Origin: Gammaproteobacteria bacterium 45_16_T64
Lineage (GTDB): Bacteria; Pseudomonadota; Gammaproteobacteria; Pseudomonadales; Ketobacteraceae
Length of the DNA stretch: 64,000 nt
Assembly: GCA_002162955.1 (NCBI GenBank)
Contig: MABD01000009.1
Location: 248,001-312,000, forward strand
Direction: 5' to 3'
The position numbers and the translations under genes are program-made. Under the pieces are notes generated by a model, which was not told where the DNA came from, made no database searches, and was given only the letters and a program-made list of their open reading frames with translations. Shown here piece after piece: positions 47,820 through 56,230 of the stretch; the first letter of the stretch is position 1; each line of letters begins with the position of its first letter.

Positions 47820-49766
47820 CTATTTGGGTCTACTCAGTAAACTCCCGTCATTTAAGAGTTGCTGTTGAAAAGAGACAATATCACTTCGCAGTATCCCCCC
47901 CCCTTGCTGCTCCTTAGCCCCAATATATTTTTGTGCCCTTTCTGAGAGTTCATACGCTTGCTCACCGAAACCTTTGGTCGCTAAAAATGCAGCCATACTC
48001 ATTGCCGCACCAGCCCCCGAGCGAGCGTCGAGAGATCTATGATAATGTCTCAACGCTTCTATTGGTTTATCTTGATAAGTTAAGATATCACCCATCAAAT
48101 ATTGGATATGCGCGTACTGTGCAGAGCTCCTTTCTGCATTACTGCCGTATTCCATCATCGAATTGAATAGATTTTCACCATCGCTCAACGAAAGTTCATT
48201 ACACTCTTTGCGGGCGAGTGTCTCGACGAAAAGCCTATACAGCTTTATAGACCTCAAATCGTACAAAGACCGCTCAGCCAATCTATTCGCAACCTTCAAA
48301 TCTTCACTATTCACTTGGCTTAAATGACACGAAAGCACTAATTTCCACACTCTCAACTCCAAATCCATAGGCATACGCTCAACAGATGCTGTCAGTAATG
48401 TAAGAGCTGCATCGTAGCGTCCTTTATTAAAAAGCTCTAACGATGCTTGCTGCTGTGCCCGCGACGAATACAGCGCCTTTTGCGACCACGACAAAACCAT
48501 TGATGGATAGCTAGACCAAATTGACGCGCTATACTGACTAAATACAGACAGGATAATAATTATAGAAATCGCGCCTGCTCGAAAAACGACAGTGCTCAGT
48601 GCACAACTAAGGTAGTAGAAAACTGGCAAAAAAAGAAAACAAACTGCTAGATAATTCCTATGTTCAAAGTATAACTCCAATCCCACCACTGTCGATTCAA
48701 CAAGGTGGGCAATATAGAAAAATAGAATAGGAAAGGAAATGAGAGGCCACTTCCTTCGATTCCACAATGCAGAGAAAAATAACACACTATGCCCGGTTAT
48801 TGCTGCCACTGTAATCCAAGGCTCAATGATGCTAATCGACTTCTTATAACCATCATGGAACAGCCCCGACGTATACAGCTTCGGATAAATCCAGTGGCCA
48901 ACATACTCGAACAATATCCTTGCTTCAGTCAACAGACGTTCGTATGGACTAAACCCTCGAGTAGAGATTTGTTCGAAGAACAAGCCTGACCAAAATACTT
49001 TAGACAAATACCCAACAACCAATATCGCCGGAAGAATAAAAAAGCAAAAATACCACACTTTATTTAGCCGGCCGCTTTCACTTATTCGGCTCGCAAAAAG
49101 CGTAATCTCTAACATCCAAATTAAGATTGGTAATAGCACCCCGTTCTCCTTCGATATCATCGACAAGAACGTACAGCAAGCAATACTAAGGCTCATCACA
49201 ATATATGCCTGTATTGGTTTACTACTAATCATCAGTCTTCCATATAAATACCCTACAATTCCCAGAAGGCAAAAAAGCGTAGCAAGCTGTGCCATTCTCT
49301 GAACAACGTAAAACGTTGTGGAAATCAAAAAAGGATGGAGCAACCAAACACCACCGACAAAGAAAGCAACCCAGTAATGTCTTGACGTTAACGGTATCAG
49401 CTTGTTATGTACGCTCAGAACCTTTAGCGAAGCCACTAACAAGAGAGTCGCACATAGTAAATGCAATACTAGATTCGTTCTCTTAAATGGCCAAGGGTCC
49501 GCAGGCCAGTTTCTACCATCGACCAAAAATGTTAACAATGAAAGTGGGCGCCCTGTAGGTCCTGTCTTTCCAGTAAACACAAATTCGTAAAAGGTGCGCC
49601 AGTCCCTGACACCGCCGAGATCACCAAGGCGTGACAAACTACCAAAATCATCGAATATAAAAGGTCCGCTTAATGCGGGCCAAAATACCCAAACAGAGAA
49701 CGCGAGCAATAATGACCAAACTCCCCACAACACGATTAATTTTTTATCGTAACTAGATCGCGACAC
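47820..49766 (-). CDS. TPR-containing membrane glycosyltransferase-like protein (TMTC/PglL-like)
   Basis: A 648-residue membrane protein. About ten hydrophobic helices (residues 15-425) are followed by a soluble TPR region (about 440-640). The first loop contains SGPFIFDDFGSLSRLGDL, the acidic DD pair expected of GT-C enzymes, and RPLSLLTFLVDGRNW. The layout fits the O-mannosyltransferase-like TMTC group or bacterial O-oligosaccharyltransferases, but the activity is not proven. It begins with GTG at 49766 and GGAAA upstream. A (G)9 run encodes GGG at residues 622-624. It lies directly downstream of two pilin genes on the same strand. Confidence 0.8.
   Translation of the reverse strand: MSRSSYDKKLIVLWGVWSLLLAFSVWVFWPALSGPFIFDDFGSLSRLGDLGGVRDWRTFYEFVFTGKTGPTGRPLSLLTFLVDGRNWPADPWPFKRTNLVLHLLCATLLLVASLKVLSVHNKLIPLTSRHYWVAFFVGGVWLLHPFLISTTFYVVQRMAQLATLFCLLGIVGYLYGRLMISSKPIQAYIVMSLSIACCTFLSMISKENGVLLPILIWMLEITLFASRISESGRLNKVWYFCFFILPAILVVGYLSKVFWSGLFFEQISTRGFSPYERLLTEARILFEYVGHWIYPKLYTSGLFHDGYKKSISIIEPWITVAAITGHSVLFFSALWNRRKWPLISFPILFFYIAHLVESTVVGLELYFEHRNYLAVCFLFLPVFYYLSCALSTVVFRAGAISIIIILSVFSQYSASIWSSYPSMVLSWSQKALYSSRAQQQASLELFNKGRYDAALTLLTASVERMPMDLELRVWKLVLSCHLSQVNSEDLKVANRLAERSLYDLRSIKLYRLFVETLARKECNELSLSDGENLFNSMMEYGSNAERSSAQYAHIQYLMGDILTYQDKPIEALRHYHRSLDARSGAGAAMSMAAFLATKGFGEQAYELSERAQKYIGAKEQQGGGILRSDIVSFQQQLLNDGSLLSRPK
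47895..47903 (-). repeat. (C)9 homopolymer near the end of the second GT-C/TPR gene
   Basis: Nine consecutive C on the plus strand give GGG GGG GGG in the coding strand (residues 622-624). A slip would replace only the last 25 or so residues. Confidence 0.9.
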
Positions 49767-49793
49767 AATCTTTCCATTTCCAAGACATCAATT

Positions 49794-49824
49794 CAAAAAT
49801 AAAAAGCCCGTACAATGACGGGCT
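49794..49824 (-). terminator. Rho-independent terminator after the downstream pilin gene
   Basis: On the minus strand AGCCCGT, a 6-base loop and ACGGGCT are followed by TTTTATTTTTG. It lies about 70 bases after the pilin stop and just before the GT-C/TPR gene at 47820-49766, so that gene needs its own promoter or readthrough. Confidence 0.88.
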
Positions 49825-49893
49825 CAGATGACAAACAGATAAAGGAACAAGCAGTAACTTTCGCTCAGCTTAACTCTAACATCAAATTACCGG

Positions 49894-50322
49894 TTACTTA
49901 CAAGCAGCCGGTAAATACTTATCAGCCAATGTGGTAGACTTACACGCCCACTCCAAAGAGCCCGAATGTGTAATTGGAGATAAGACCAAAATATCTCCCG
50001 CCACTACTGCAGAAGCATCATTTCCCATTCTCGCACTTATCACTCCTCCACTAAGGCCGACTTGGTCAACATACTTCCCAACCGTACCTGTCGATGCCGG
50101 GATCCCCTTATATCCATTAGATATATTGGTTAATACACCTTCATCAACATAAAAGTCTCCAACAACAACCTTAAACCCATCCGATAAAGAGAAAGCTTCC
50201 GCCACTTGTGCTCGAGTTAGGTAATCCTGATAAGCTGGAATTGCAACCGCGGCCAGTATTCCAATTATTGCCACCACAATCATTAACTCTATCAGTGTAA
50301 AACCTTTATTTTTTGGGTTCAT
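49894..50322 (-). CDS. pilA: Type IV pilin, second of a tandem pair
   Basis: A 142-residue prepilin. The leader MNPKNKG is cleaved by PilD before [32 protein letters not shown], the hydrophobic stalk helix with Glu5. The globular part has one disulphide pair at the C-terminus (EWACKSTT...LPAACK). It is ungapped and about 79 percent identical by my count to the pilin at 50598. I chose ATG 50322 (AGGAA eight bases upstream); a longer open frame to 50427 would read across a sigma-54 promoter. Both genes are orphan copies facing away from pilB. Confidence 0.96.
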   Translation of the reverse strand: MNPKNKGFTLIELMIVVAIIGILAAVAIPAYQDYLTRAQVAEAFSLSDGFKVVVGDFYVDEGVLTNISNGYKGIPASTGTVGKYVDQVGLSGGVISARMGNDASAVVAGDILVLSPITHSGSLEWACKSTTLADKYLPAACK

Positions 50323-50377
50323 TGCATCATTCCTAGCTAAAGACAAGCAAAACATAAGAGACGTATCTCTAATCCAA

Positions 50378-50392
50378 GCAAAAAGTGCACCA
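50378..50392 (-). promoter_or_regulatory. Sigma-54 promoter of the downstream pilin
   Basis: The minus strand reads TGGTGCACTTTTTGC, matching TGGYRY-N5-TTGC with the GG and GC exactly ten bases apart. Predicted transcription starts near 50366, about 44 bases before the ATG at 50322. Confidence 0.85.
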
Positions 50393-50507
50393 TCTTTACG
50401 CTTAATTATTCCCCAATAGATCAGCATGTTAGCGCTAATCTATAGTTGCTTATTAGAAACGCATGCGAAATAAAGGCGAATACTGACTATTTACGTCACA
50501 CTAACAA

Positions 50508-50563
50508 CCTCACACTAAAATAAAAAAACCGCACAAAGGCGGTTTTTTTATTTTAGTGTGAGG
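50508..50563 (-). terminator. Terminator with 25-bp perfect stem between the two pilin genes
   Basis: A left arm (50508-50532, starting CCTCACACTAAAATAAAA) is exactly complementary to 50539-50563, with a six-base loop ACAAAG. The stem core is GC-rich and T-rich runs follow on the minus strand, so it ends transcription of the upstream pilin. A second small hairpin (AGGCCTT/AAGGCCT) lies at 50561-50580. Confidence 0.9.
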
Positions 50564-50597
50564 CCTTAGAATCAAGGCCTCACCTTACTTTATGAGA

Positions 50598-51026
50598 TTA
50601 CTTACAAGCAGCAGGCAAGTACTTATCTGCAATTGTCGTTGACTTACAAGCCCATTCAATTGATCCGGGGTGAGTAATTGGAGACAGAATTAGAATATCA
50701 CCCGTCACTACAGCAGATGCATCTCCTCCCAATGTCGCTGAGATTATACCGGCGGCAAGAGCAACCTGAGTTACATATTTACCACTAGTTCCAGCTGCTG
50801 CGGGGATACCTTTATAGCCGTTAGCGATATTAGTTAGAGCACCCTCATCTACATAAAAATCACCTACTGTTACTTTCAACCCTCCGGCAAGAGACATGGC
50901 TTCAGTCACCTGCGATCGCGTTAGGTAATCTTGGTATGCTGGAATAGCCACTGCAGCCAAAATGCCAATAATTGCTACAACGATCATTAATTCTATTAAT
51001 GTAAAACCTTGAGTATTGCGTTTCAT
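50598..51026 (-). CDS. pilA: Type IV pilin, first of a tandem pair
   Basis: A 142-residue prepilin with leader MKRNTQG and mature start [21 protein letters not shown]. The C-terminal Cys loop (WACKSTT...LPAACK) is identical in plan to its neighbour. Substitutions relative to the neighbour fall mostly in residues 90-120. ATG 51026 has GGAG upstream. This copy has the stronger regulatory region: a sigma-54 promoter at 51129 and a TGTC inverted repeat further up. Which copy forms the main pilus cannot be told from sequence. Confidence 0.96.
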   Translation of the reverse strand: MKRNTQGFTLIELMIVVAIIGILAAVAIPAYQDYLTRSQVTEAMSLAGGLKVTVGDFYVDEGALTNIANGYKGIPAAAGTSGKYVTQVALAAGIISATLGGDASAVVTGDILILSPITHPGSIEWACKSTTIADKYLPAACK

Positions 51027-51128
51027 AATGTCCAACTCCACTACTATCATTGATTGTTTATTAGGAAGAAATATCACCCCTTTCATCTAACCAACGAAGA
51101 GAGCGAGGTATACTACACCCTTTACTAA

Positions 51129-51143
51129 GCAACCCTTATGCCA
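51129..51143 (-). promoter_or_regulatory. Sigma-54 promoter of the upstream pilin
   Basis: The minus strand reads TGGCATAAGGGTTGC, matching TGGCAC-N5-TTGC with GG and GC ten bases apart. Predicted start near 51117, about 90 bases before the ATG. In pseudomonads pilA is driven by sigma-54 with the activator PilR. Confidence 0.9.
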
Positions 51144-51230
51144 CCCTCAGAAAAAACAAGTTACCCCCCATAAAACAACAACTTACGAAAAAACCCCTCA
51201 ATCAAAAAGTTTGGCCCTCTCAACTCCCTG

Positions 51231-51245
51231 GTGTCAAATGGACAC
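51231..51245. promoter_or_regulatory. Candidate enhancer (PilR-type) inverted repeat
   Basis: GTGTC-AAATG-GACAC, with a further TGACA at 51250, lies about 90-110 bases upstream of the sigma-54 box. Known PilR sites contain TGTC elements at such distances. The rest of the 420-base gap between the pilin and pilB (51027-51446) is AT-rich and shows no gene. Confidence 0.55.
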
Positions 51246-51446
51246 ATAGTGACAATTTTCGTCAACACTCAATAAAAACAGCTTACTGCTCTTTCTTCTG
51301 ACACTAAGCACTTCATTTCTCAATCAGCGAACCAATAGCCTTAAATACCTATAGCAACTCAATGATTAGCCGCTAAACTATTAATCATACAGGCAAAACA
51401 CGATATGCTTGGGATTCATATTATACAGTTTGAAACAGGATAAAGG

Positions 51447-53150
51447 ATGAGCAACCAAAATATCTCGCTAAGCGGGCTGGCAAAACGGCTAATCGCTGAC
51501 AATTTAATTGAAAAAAACATAATTCAGGATGCTACCGAGTCTGCTCACTCTAAAAAAATCCCATTGGTGACCTACCTAGTCCAAAACAACTTAATTCATG
51601 CTGATCAGCTAGCCCAAACGGCCGCTGACGAGTTTGGCACACCTATCATTGAGCTTTCCTCTCTAGATCCCGAGTTTTATCCCAAAGACTTGGTTGACGA
51701 CTCGCTAATAAGGAAACATAGAGCTCTTCCGCTCTACAAGAGAGGCACCCGACTCTTCATTGCAATGTCAGACCCGACAAACCTACATGCTGTAGATGAG
51801 ATCAAGTTTAATACGGGTCTAAATGTCGAAACCGTCGTTACTGCTGATAACAAGCTAAACGATGCGATAGAGTCTTTCCTAGACCAACAAGACACTACTT
51901 TCGACGATATGGGCGACACCGACCTAGACGACCTAGATATCGAAAGTGGCCAAGAGAAAGAAGAAGATAGCGATAATGACGGGGATGATGCTCCGATTGT
52001 CCGCTTTGTTAACAAGATATTATTAGATGCCATCAAGTTAGGGGCGTCAGACATCCACTTCGAGCCTTATGAAAAAGCGTATAGGATTCGATTTAGAACC
52101 GACGGCATTCTAAAGGAAGCCGCCCGCCCGCCCGTCAACCTGGCTGGTAAACTAGCAGCCAGACTAAAAGTCATGTCCCGCATGGACATTTCAGAGCGGC
52201 GAATCCCTCAAGATGGAAGAATAAAGCTCAAACTCTCTAAGACCCGGGCTATAGATTTTCGTGTCAACACGCTTCCAACGCTATTTGGTGAAAAGGTCGT
52301 ATTACGTATACTCGATCCCGATAGCGCAAAACTAGGTATCGATGCGCTAGGGTATGAAGATGATCAAAAAACACTTTTCCTAAACGCTCTAGAGCAACCA
52401 CAAGGAATGATATTGGTTACAGGCCCTACGGGGAGCGGAAAAACCGTATCTCTCTACACAGGCTTAAATATTCTCAACACTCCCGAAAGGAATATATCTA
52501 CGGCAGAAGACCCGGTAGAAATCAACCTTGAAGGCATTAACCAAGTCAATGTTCACGCCAAGGTTGGCTTAGATTTCGGCTCCGCCTTAAGGGCCTTCCT
52601 ACGCCAAGATCCAGATATTGTAATGGTAGGGGAAATCAGAGACCTTGAAACAGGTGAAATAGCCATAAAGGCAGCTCAAACGGGCCATTTAGTGCTATCT
52701 ACCCTCCACACAAATAGTGCACCCGAAACGTTAACCCGTTTGAGAAATATGGGGGTCCCTTCGTTTAATATAGCAACATCAGTGTCACTCATCATAGCCC
52801 AACGCCTGGCTCGAAGATTATGCAAGCATTGCAAAGCCCCCATGGACGTCCCAGATGAGGCATTGCTAGCCGAAGGCTTCAGAAAAGATGAATTCGACAA
52901 CCTATCACTTTTCAAAGCCGTCGGGTGTGACAAATGCTCATCTGGATATAAGGGACGCGTAGGAATATACGAAGTAGTTAAGATTACAGACAAGATCGGG
53001 CGTATTATAATGGAAGATGGCAACGCGATTCAGATTGCCGACGCGGCAAGAGAAGAAGGATTCAACGACCTTCGAGCAAGCGGGCTTGAAAAAGCTCGCC
53101 AAGGGGTAACCAGTCTCGAAGAAGTTAACCGGGTAACAACAGGACATTAA
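51447..53150 (+). CDS. pilB: Type IV pilus assembly ATPase PilB
   Basis: Cytoplasmic motor for pilus extension. The 567-residue protein has an N-terminal MshEN-like domain (about 1-150), an acidic spacer (DLDDLDIESGQEKEEDSDNDG), and the GspE-type ATPase with Walker A GPTGSGKT (about 331-338), Asp box ISTAEDPVEI, Walker B DPDIVMVGEIRD and His box GHLVLSTLHTNSA. A four-Cys zinc motif (CKHCKAP and CDKCSSGYKGR) is complete. The start follows AAAGG closely. First of pilB-pilC-pilD. Confidence 0.97.
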   Translation: MSNQNISLSGLAKRLIADNLIEKNIIQDATESAHSKKIPLVTYLVQNNLIHADQLAQTAADEFGTPIIELSSLDPEFYPKDLVDDSLIRKHRALPLYKRGTRLFIAMSDPTNLHAVDEIKFNTGLNVETVVTADNKLNDAIESFLDQQDTTFDDMGDTDLDDLDIESGQEKEEDSDNDGDDAPIVRFVNKILLDAIKLGASDIHFEPYEKAYRIRFRTDGILKEAARPPVNLAGKLAARLKVMSRMDISERRIPQDGRIKLKLSKTRAIDFRVNTLPTLFGEKVVLRILDPDSAKLGIDALGYEDDQKTLFLNALEQPQGMILVTGPTGSGKTVSLYTGLNILNTPERNISTAEDPVEINLEGINQVNVHAKVGLDFGSALRAFLRQDPDIVMVGEIRDLETGEIAIKAAQTGHLVLSTLHTNSAPETLTRLRNMGVPSFNIATSVSLIIAQRLARRLCKHCKAPMDVPDEALLAEGFRKDEFDNLSLFKAVGCDKCSSGYKGRVGIYEVVKITDKIGRIIMEDGNAIQIADAAREEGFNDLRASGLEKARQGVTSLEEVNRVTTGH

Positions 53151-53151
53151 G

Positions 53152-54396
53152 ATGGCCACTGCAACAAAAACAAAACCCAAAAAGTCAGCTCCTAGTGCAG
53201 CCACTTTTGTTTGGGAAGGAACGGATAAAAAAGGCAACAAAGTAAAAGGGGAAACCAGTGCCGCCAGCATGACAGTTGTTCGTGCCACGCTAAGAAAACA
53301 AGGAATTAGTGCAAAAAAGGTAAGAAAGAAACCAAAAGATCTTTTTGGCTCATCCCAAAAAAAAATCACACCCTTAGATATCGCTCTCTTTTCAAGGCAG
53401 CTCGCCACCATGATGAAAGCGGGGGTCCCTTTAGTACAATCATTCGAGATCGTAGCAGACGGTCTCGACAACCCGTCTATGGCGAAGCTCGTTCTAGAAA
53501 TCAAAAAAGAGGTTGAAGCTGGAAACAGCCTTGCATCCGCGTTACAAAAACACCCTCTTTATTTCGACAGCCTATTTTGCAGCCTAGTAGATTCAGGAGA
53601 ACAATCAGGAGCGTTGGAAACAATGCTTGATAGAATAGCCATATACAAGGAAAAGTCTGAGGCTCTCAAGCAAAAAATCAAGAAAGCCATGAAATATCCA
53701 ATTACAGTACTTCTTGTCGCGGCTGTAGTTACTGCCATATTGCTAATTAAAGTAGTACCTACATTTCAAGAGCTATTTGAGGGGTTTGGTGCAGAGCTCC
53801 CGGCATTTACGCAACTTGTGATTGGCATGTCGGAGTGGATGCAAGAATGGTGGTATATCGTACTTGGGTTAATCATCGCGACCATCTTTATTGTAAAACA
53901 GGCCAAGGCCCGATCAGAGCCTTTTAATAATGCACTGGATAGGGCTGTCTTAAAATTACCCATTGTCGGCGACATTGTATACAAAGCAACTATCGCAAGG
54001 TTTGCCCGCACCCTTTCAACTACGTTCGCTGCCGGGGTACCACTAGTAGAGGCCCTTGACTCTGTTGCTGGCGCAACCGGAAATGTAGTCTACAGAAAAG
54101 CAGTAAATACCGTAAAAGAAGATGTATCCTCTGGGACTCAACTAAACTTTTCGATGCGGTCTACAGGAGTATTTCCCTCTATGGCTGTACAAATGGTTTC
54201 AATCGGAGAAGAATCTGGTGCACTAGACTCAATGCTTGACAAAGTCGCCAATTACTACGAAGACGAAGTTGACAATGCTGTAGACGGGCTCACAAGCATG
54301 ATGGAACCTCTTATCATGTCTTTCTTGGGCGTTATCATTGGCGGACTCATTATCGCTATGTACCTACCTATATTCCAGCTCGGAGCTGTGGTATAA
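53152..54396 (+). CDS. pilC: Type IV pilus inner-membrane platform protein PilC
   Basis: The 414-residue protein has an N-terminal basic tail, then the two homologous GspF domains, each with IALFSRQLATMMKAGVPLVQS and ARTLSTTFAAGVPLVEALDS type helices, and three membrane segments (about 180-205, 230-250 and 380-405). It couples PilB to pilin addition. It starts one base after the pilB stop. Confidence 0.97.
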   Translation: MATATKTKPKKSAPSAATFVWEGTDKKGNKVKGETSAASMTVVRATLRKQGISAKKVRKKPKDLFGSSQKKITPLDIALFSRQLATMMKAGVPLVQSFEIVADGLDNPSMAKLVLEIKKEVEAGNSLASALQKHPLYFDSLFCSLVDSGEQSGALETMLDRIAIYKEKSEALKQKIKKAMKYPITVLLVAAVVTAILLIKVVPTFQELFEGFGAELPAFTQLVIGMSEWMQEWWYIVLGLIIATIFIVKQAKARSEPFNNALDRAVLKLPIVGDIVYKATIARFARTLSTTFAAGVPLVEALDSVAGATGNVVYRKAVNTVKEDVSSGTQLNFSMRSTGVFPSMAVQMVSIGEESGALDSMLDKVANYYEDEVDNAVDGLTSMMEPLIMSFLGVIIGGLIIAMYLPIFQLGAVV

Positions 54397-54403
54397 GTAC
54401 CGG

Positions 54404-55318
54404 ATGCAAACCTCCAACAATTTAATCCTATATTTCACGAACAACCCCGAGTATTTAATTGGGGTTGTTTTTTTATTCGGCCTCATGTTTGGGAGCTTCT
54501 TTAATGTCGTCATCTACAGAACGCCAATCATGCTCTACAAGGACTGGCTGGCAAACACCCGTGAGTTCATTAATGAGCTCTATGGCAAACTTCCTAAAGA
54601 ACTCGAACTTGACCCCAAAGGGTTTAAATCAGGCACATTTAACTTAGCCGTTCCAAACTCCAGCTGCCCAAAATGCAATCACGAAATCAAATTCTACGAA
54701 AACATCCCTGTTGTAAGTTACCTGTTCTTACGAGGTAAATGCAGCGCATGCAACACAAGCATCTCCATTCGCTACCCTGCCGTAGAATTAGTAACCGGCA
54801 TATTATCTGCGTTTGTTGCTTATCAGCTGGGCGCCAGCCTACAAATGCTCGCCATTTTAGTGCTCACATGGTCATTTATTTGTTTAACCATGATCGACTA
54901 CGACCACCATATATTACCCGATCAGATCACCTTGCCACTCCTCTGGATGGGATTGCTCCTTAACATCAACAGCACATTTGTTCCCTTGGAAAGCGCCGTT
55001 ATCGGCGCCGCCGCAGGCTACCTTTCCCTCTGGAGCATCTACCAAGTCTTTAAGTTAGTTACAGGCAAAGAAGGCATGGGGTTTGGGGATTTCAAACTCC
55101 TCGCAGCGCTAGGTGCCTGGATGGGTTGGGAAGTACTGCCGCTTATCATTTTGCTTTCATCCCTCGTAGGCTCAATCATCGGCATCTCCTTTATTGTCAT
55201 AAAAGGTAGAGATAAAAATATCCCCTTTGCATTTGGGCCCTATCTCGCTATCGCTGGTTGGATTACATTCTTTTGGGGCGATGCGATAATTGATTATTAT
55301 AAATACCAAATCCTCTAA
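54404..55318 (+). CDS. pilD: Prepilin leader peptidase/N-methyltransferase PilD
   Basis: A membrane aspartyl protease that cleaves the GFTLIE leaders and methylates the new N-terminus. From ATG 54404 it has 304 residues: the GSFFNVVIYR motif, the two CPKC/CSAC zinc pairs in the cytoplasmic loop, the catalytic Asp motifs DYDHHILPD and GFGDFKLLAALGAW, and about eight hydrophobic helices. An open frame starting at 54338 runs inside pilC. It overlaps no gene; coaE follows after 97 bases. Confidence 0.96.
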   Translation: MQTSNNLILYFTNNPEYLIGVVFLFGLMFGSFFNVVIYRTPIMLYKDWLANTREFINELYGKLPKELELDPKGFKSGTFNLAVPNSSCPKCNHEIKFYENIPVVSYLFLRGKCSACNTSISIRYPAVELVTGILSAFVAYQLGASLQMLAILVLTWSFICLTMIDYDHHILPDQITLPLLWMGLLLNINSTFVPLESAVIGAAAGYLSLWSIYQVFKLVTGKEGMGFGDFKLLAALGAWMGWEVLPLIILLSSLVGSIIGISFIVIKGRDKNIPFAFGPYLAIAGWITFFWGDAIIDYYKYQIL

Positions 55319-55415
55319 TCTTCCTATTTACTATGCTGAACCTGGGATATCGTAGACCGGGTTGTCATTGCACGGTAAAATATAGCCCTCATATTTTTCA
55401 TGACAGGGGCTTAGA

Positions 55416-56018
55416 ATGCTTGTTATTGGTATCACTGGCGGCATTGGCAGCGGAAAAACCGCTGTCACCAATCGATTTCAACACCACGGAATCACCGTTG
55501 TGGATGCAGACTTAGCATCCAGGATCATCGTTGAACCTGGCCGCCCGGCCCTTCTCGAAATAGAAAAGCACTTTGGAAAAGGCACCTTGTTAAATGATGG
55601 TTCCTTAGACAGACGAGCATTACGTGACATCGTATTCAACGACCCTAATGAACGCAAATGGCTTGAAAAACTCACTCATCCATTGATTGGCCAAGAGATT
55701 ATTACCCAAATCCAAGCTAGCCAATCACCTTACACCATTCTTGTATCACCACTACTACTAGAAAGCGCACAACACAAAATGGCTCAACGTATACTCGTAG
55801 TTGACGCCCCTGTCGAGGTACAAGTCGAACGAACCGTTATACGCGACAAGGCGACAGAAGACGGCGTAAAAGCCATTATTAAGGTTCAAATGGAAAGAGA
55901 ACTACGCCTGTCCAAGGCCGATGATATTATCATCAATGACAAAACGCTAGACGACCTATATAACAAGGTAGATACATTGCATAAAGATTACATCGCCCTA
56001 ACGAGAGTCACACAATGA
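55416..56018 (+). CDS. coaE: Dephospho-CoA kinase
   Basis: Last step of CoA synthesis. The 200-residue protein begins [21 protein letters not shown] (P-loop) and shows [39 protein letters not shown] and [14 protein letters not shown]. The start follows a GGGGC-containing stretch. It overlaps yacG by four bases (ATGA). coaE next to pilD is the usual order in gammaproteobacteria. Confidence 0.97.
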   Translation: MLVIGITGGIGSGKTAVTNRFQHHGITVVDADLASRIIVEPGRPALLEIEKHFGKGTLLNDGSLDRRALRDIVFNDPNERKWLEKLTHPLIGQEIITQIQASQSPYTILVSPLLLESAQHKMAQRILVVDAPVEVQVERTVIRDKATEDGVKAIIKVQMERELRLSKADDIIINDKTLDDLYNKVDTLHKDYIALTRVTQ

Positions 56019-56230
56019 AAGTAGCCTGCCCAACTTGCCAAAAAGAATCAGAATGGAACTCTGACAATAGCTTTCGACCATTCTGCTGCGAACGCTGCAA
56101 GCTCATTGACCTAGGTGAATGGGCAAACGAGAGTAAAACCATTCCAGGGCAACCCTCCTTCGAAGCAGCTGAATCTATCGAAGACTTAGGGGGTGACCCT
56201 GGTATCGCCCCAGAAGATCGCTTGCACTAA
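56015..56230 (+). CDS. yacG: DNA gyrase inhibitor YacG
   Basis: A 71-residue zinc protein. The four cysteines are in [10 protein letters not shown] and [16 protein letters not shown], the pattern of YacG, which binds GyrB and inhibits gyrase in E. coli. The C-terminal half is acidic and low-complexity. Its stop overlaps the convergent fusion gene by four bases. Confidence 0.94.
   Translation: MKVACPTCQKESEWNSDNSFRPFCCERCKLIDLGEWANESKTIPGQPSFEAAESIEDLGGDPGIAPEDRLH

Noticed and set aside
50323-50427. N-terminal extension of the downstream pilin
   Set aside because: It would pass through the sigma-54 promoter and destroy the normal short prepilin leader; the ATG at 50322 has a good ribosome site.
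55319-55415. tRNA gene near pilD, as seen beside pilA in some pseudomonads
   Set aside because: No cloverleaf-like sequence or conserved T-loop (GGTTCRANYC) found in this gap or around the pilins.
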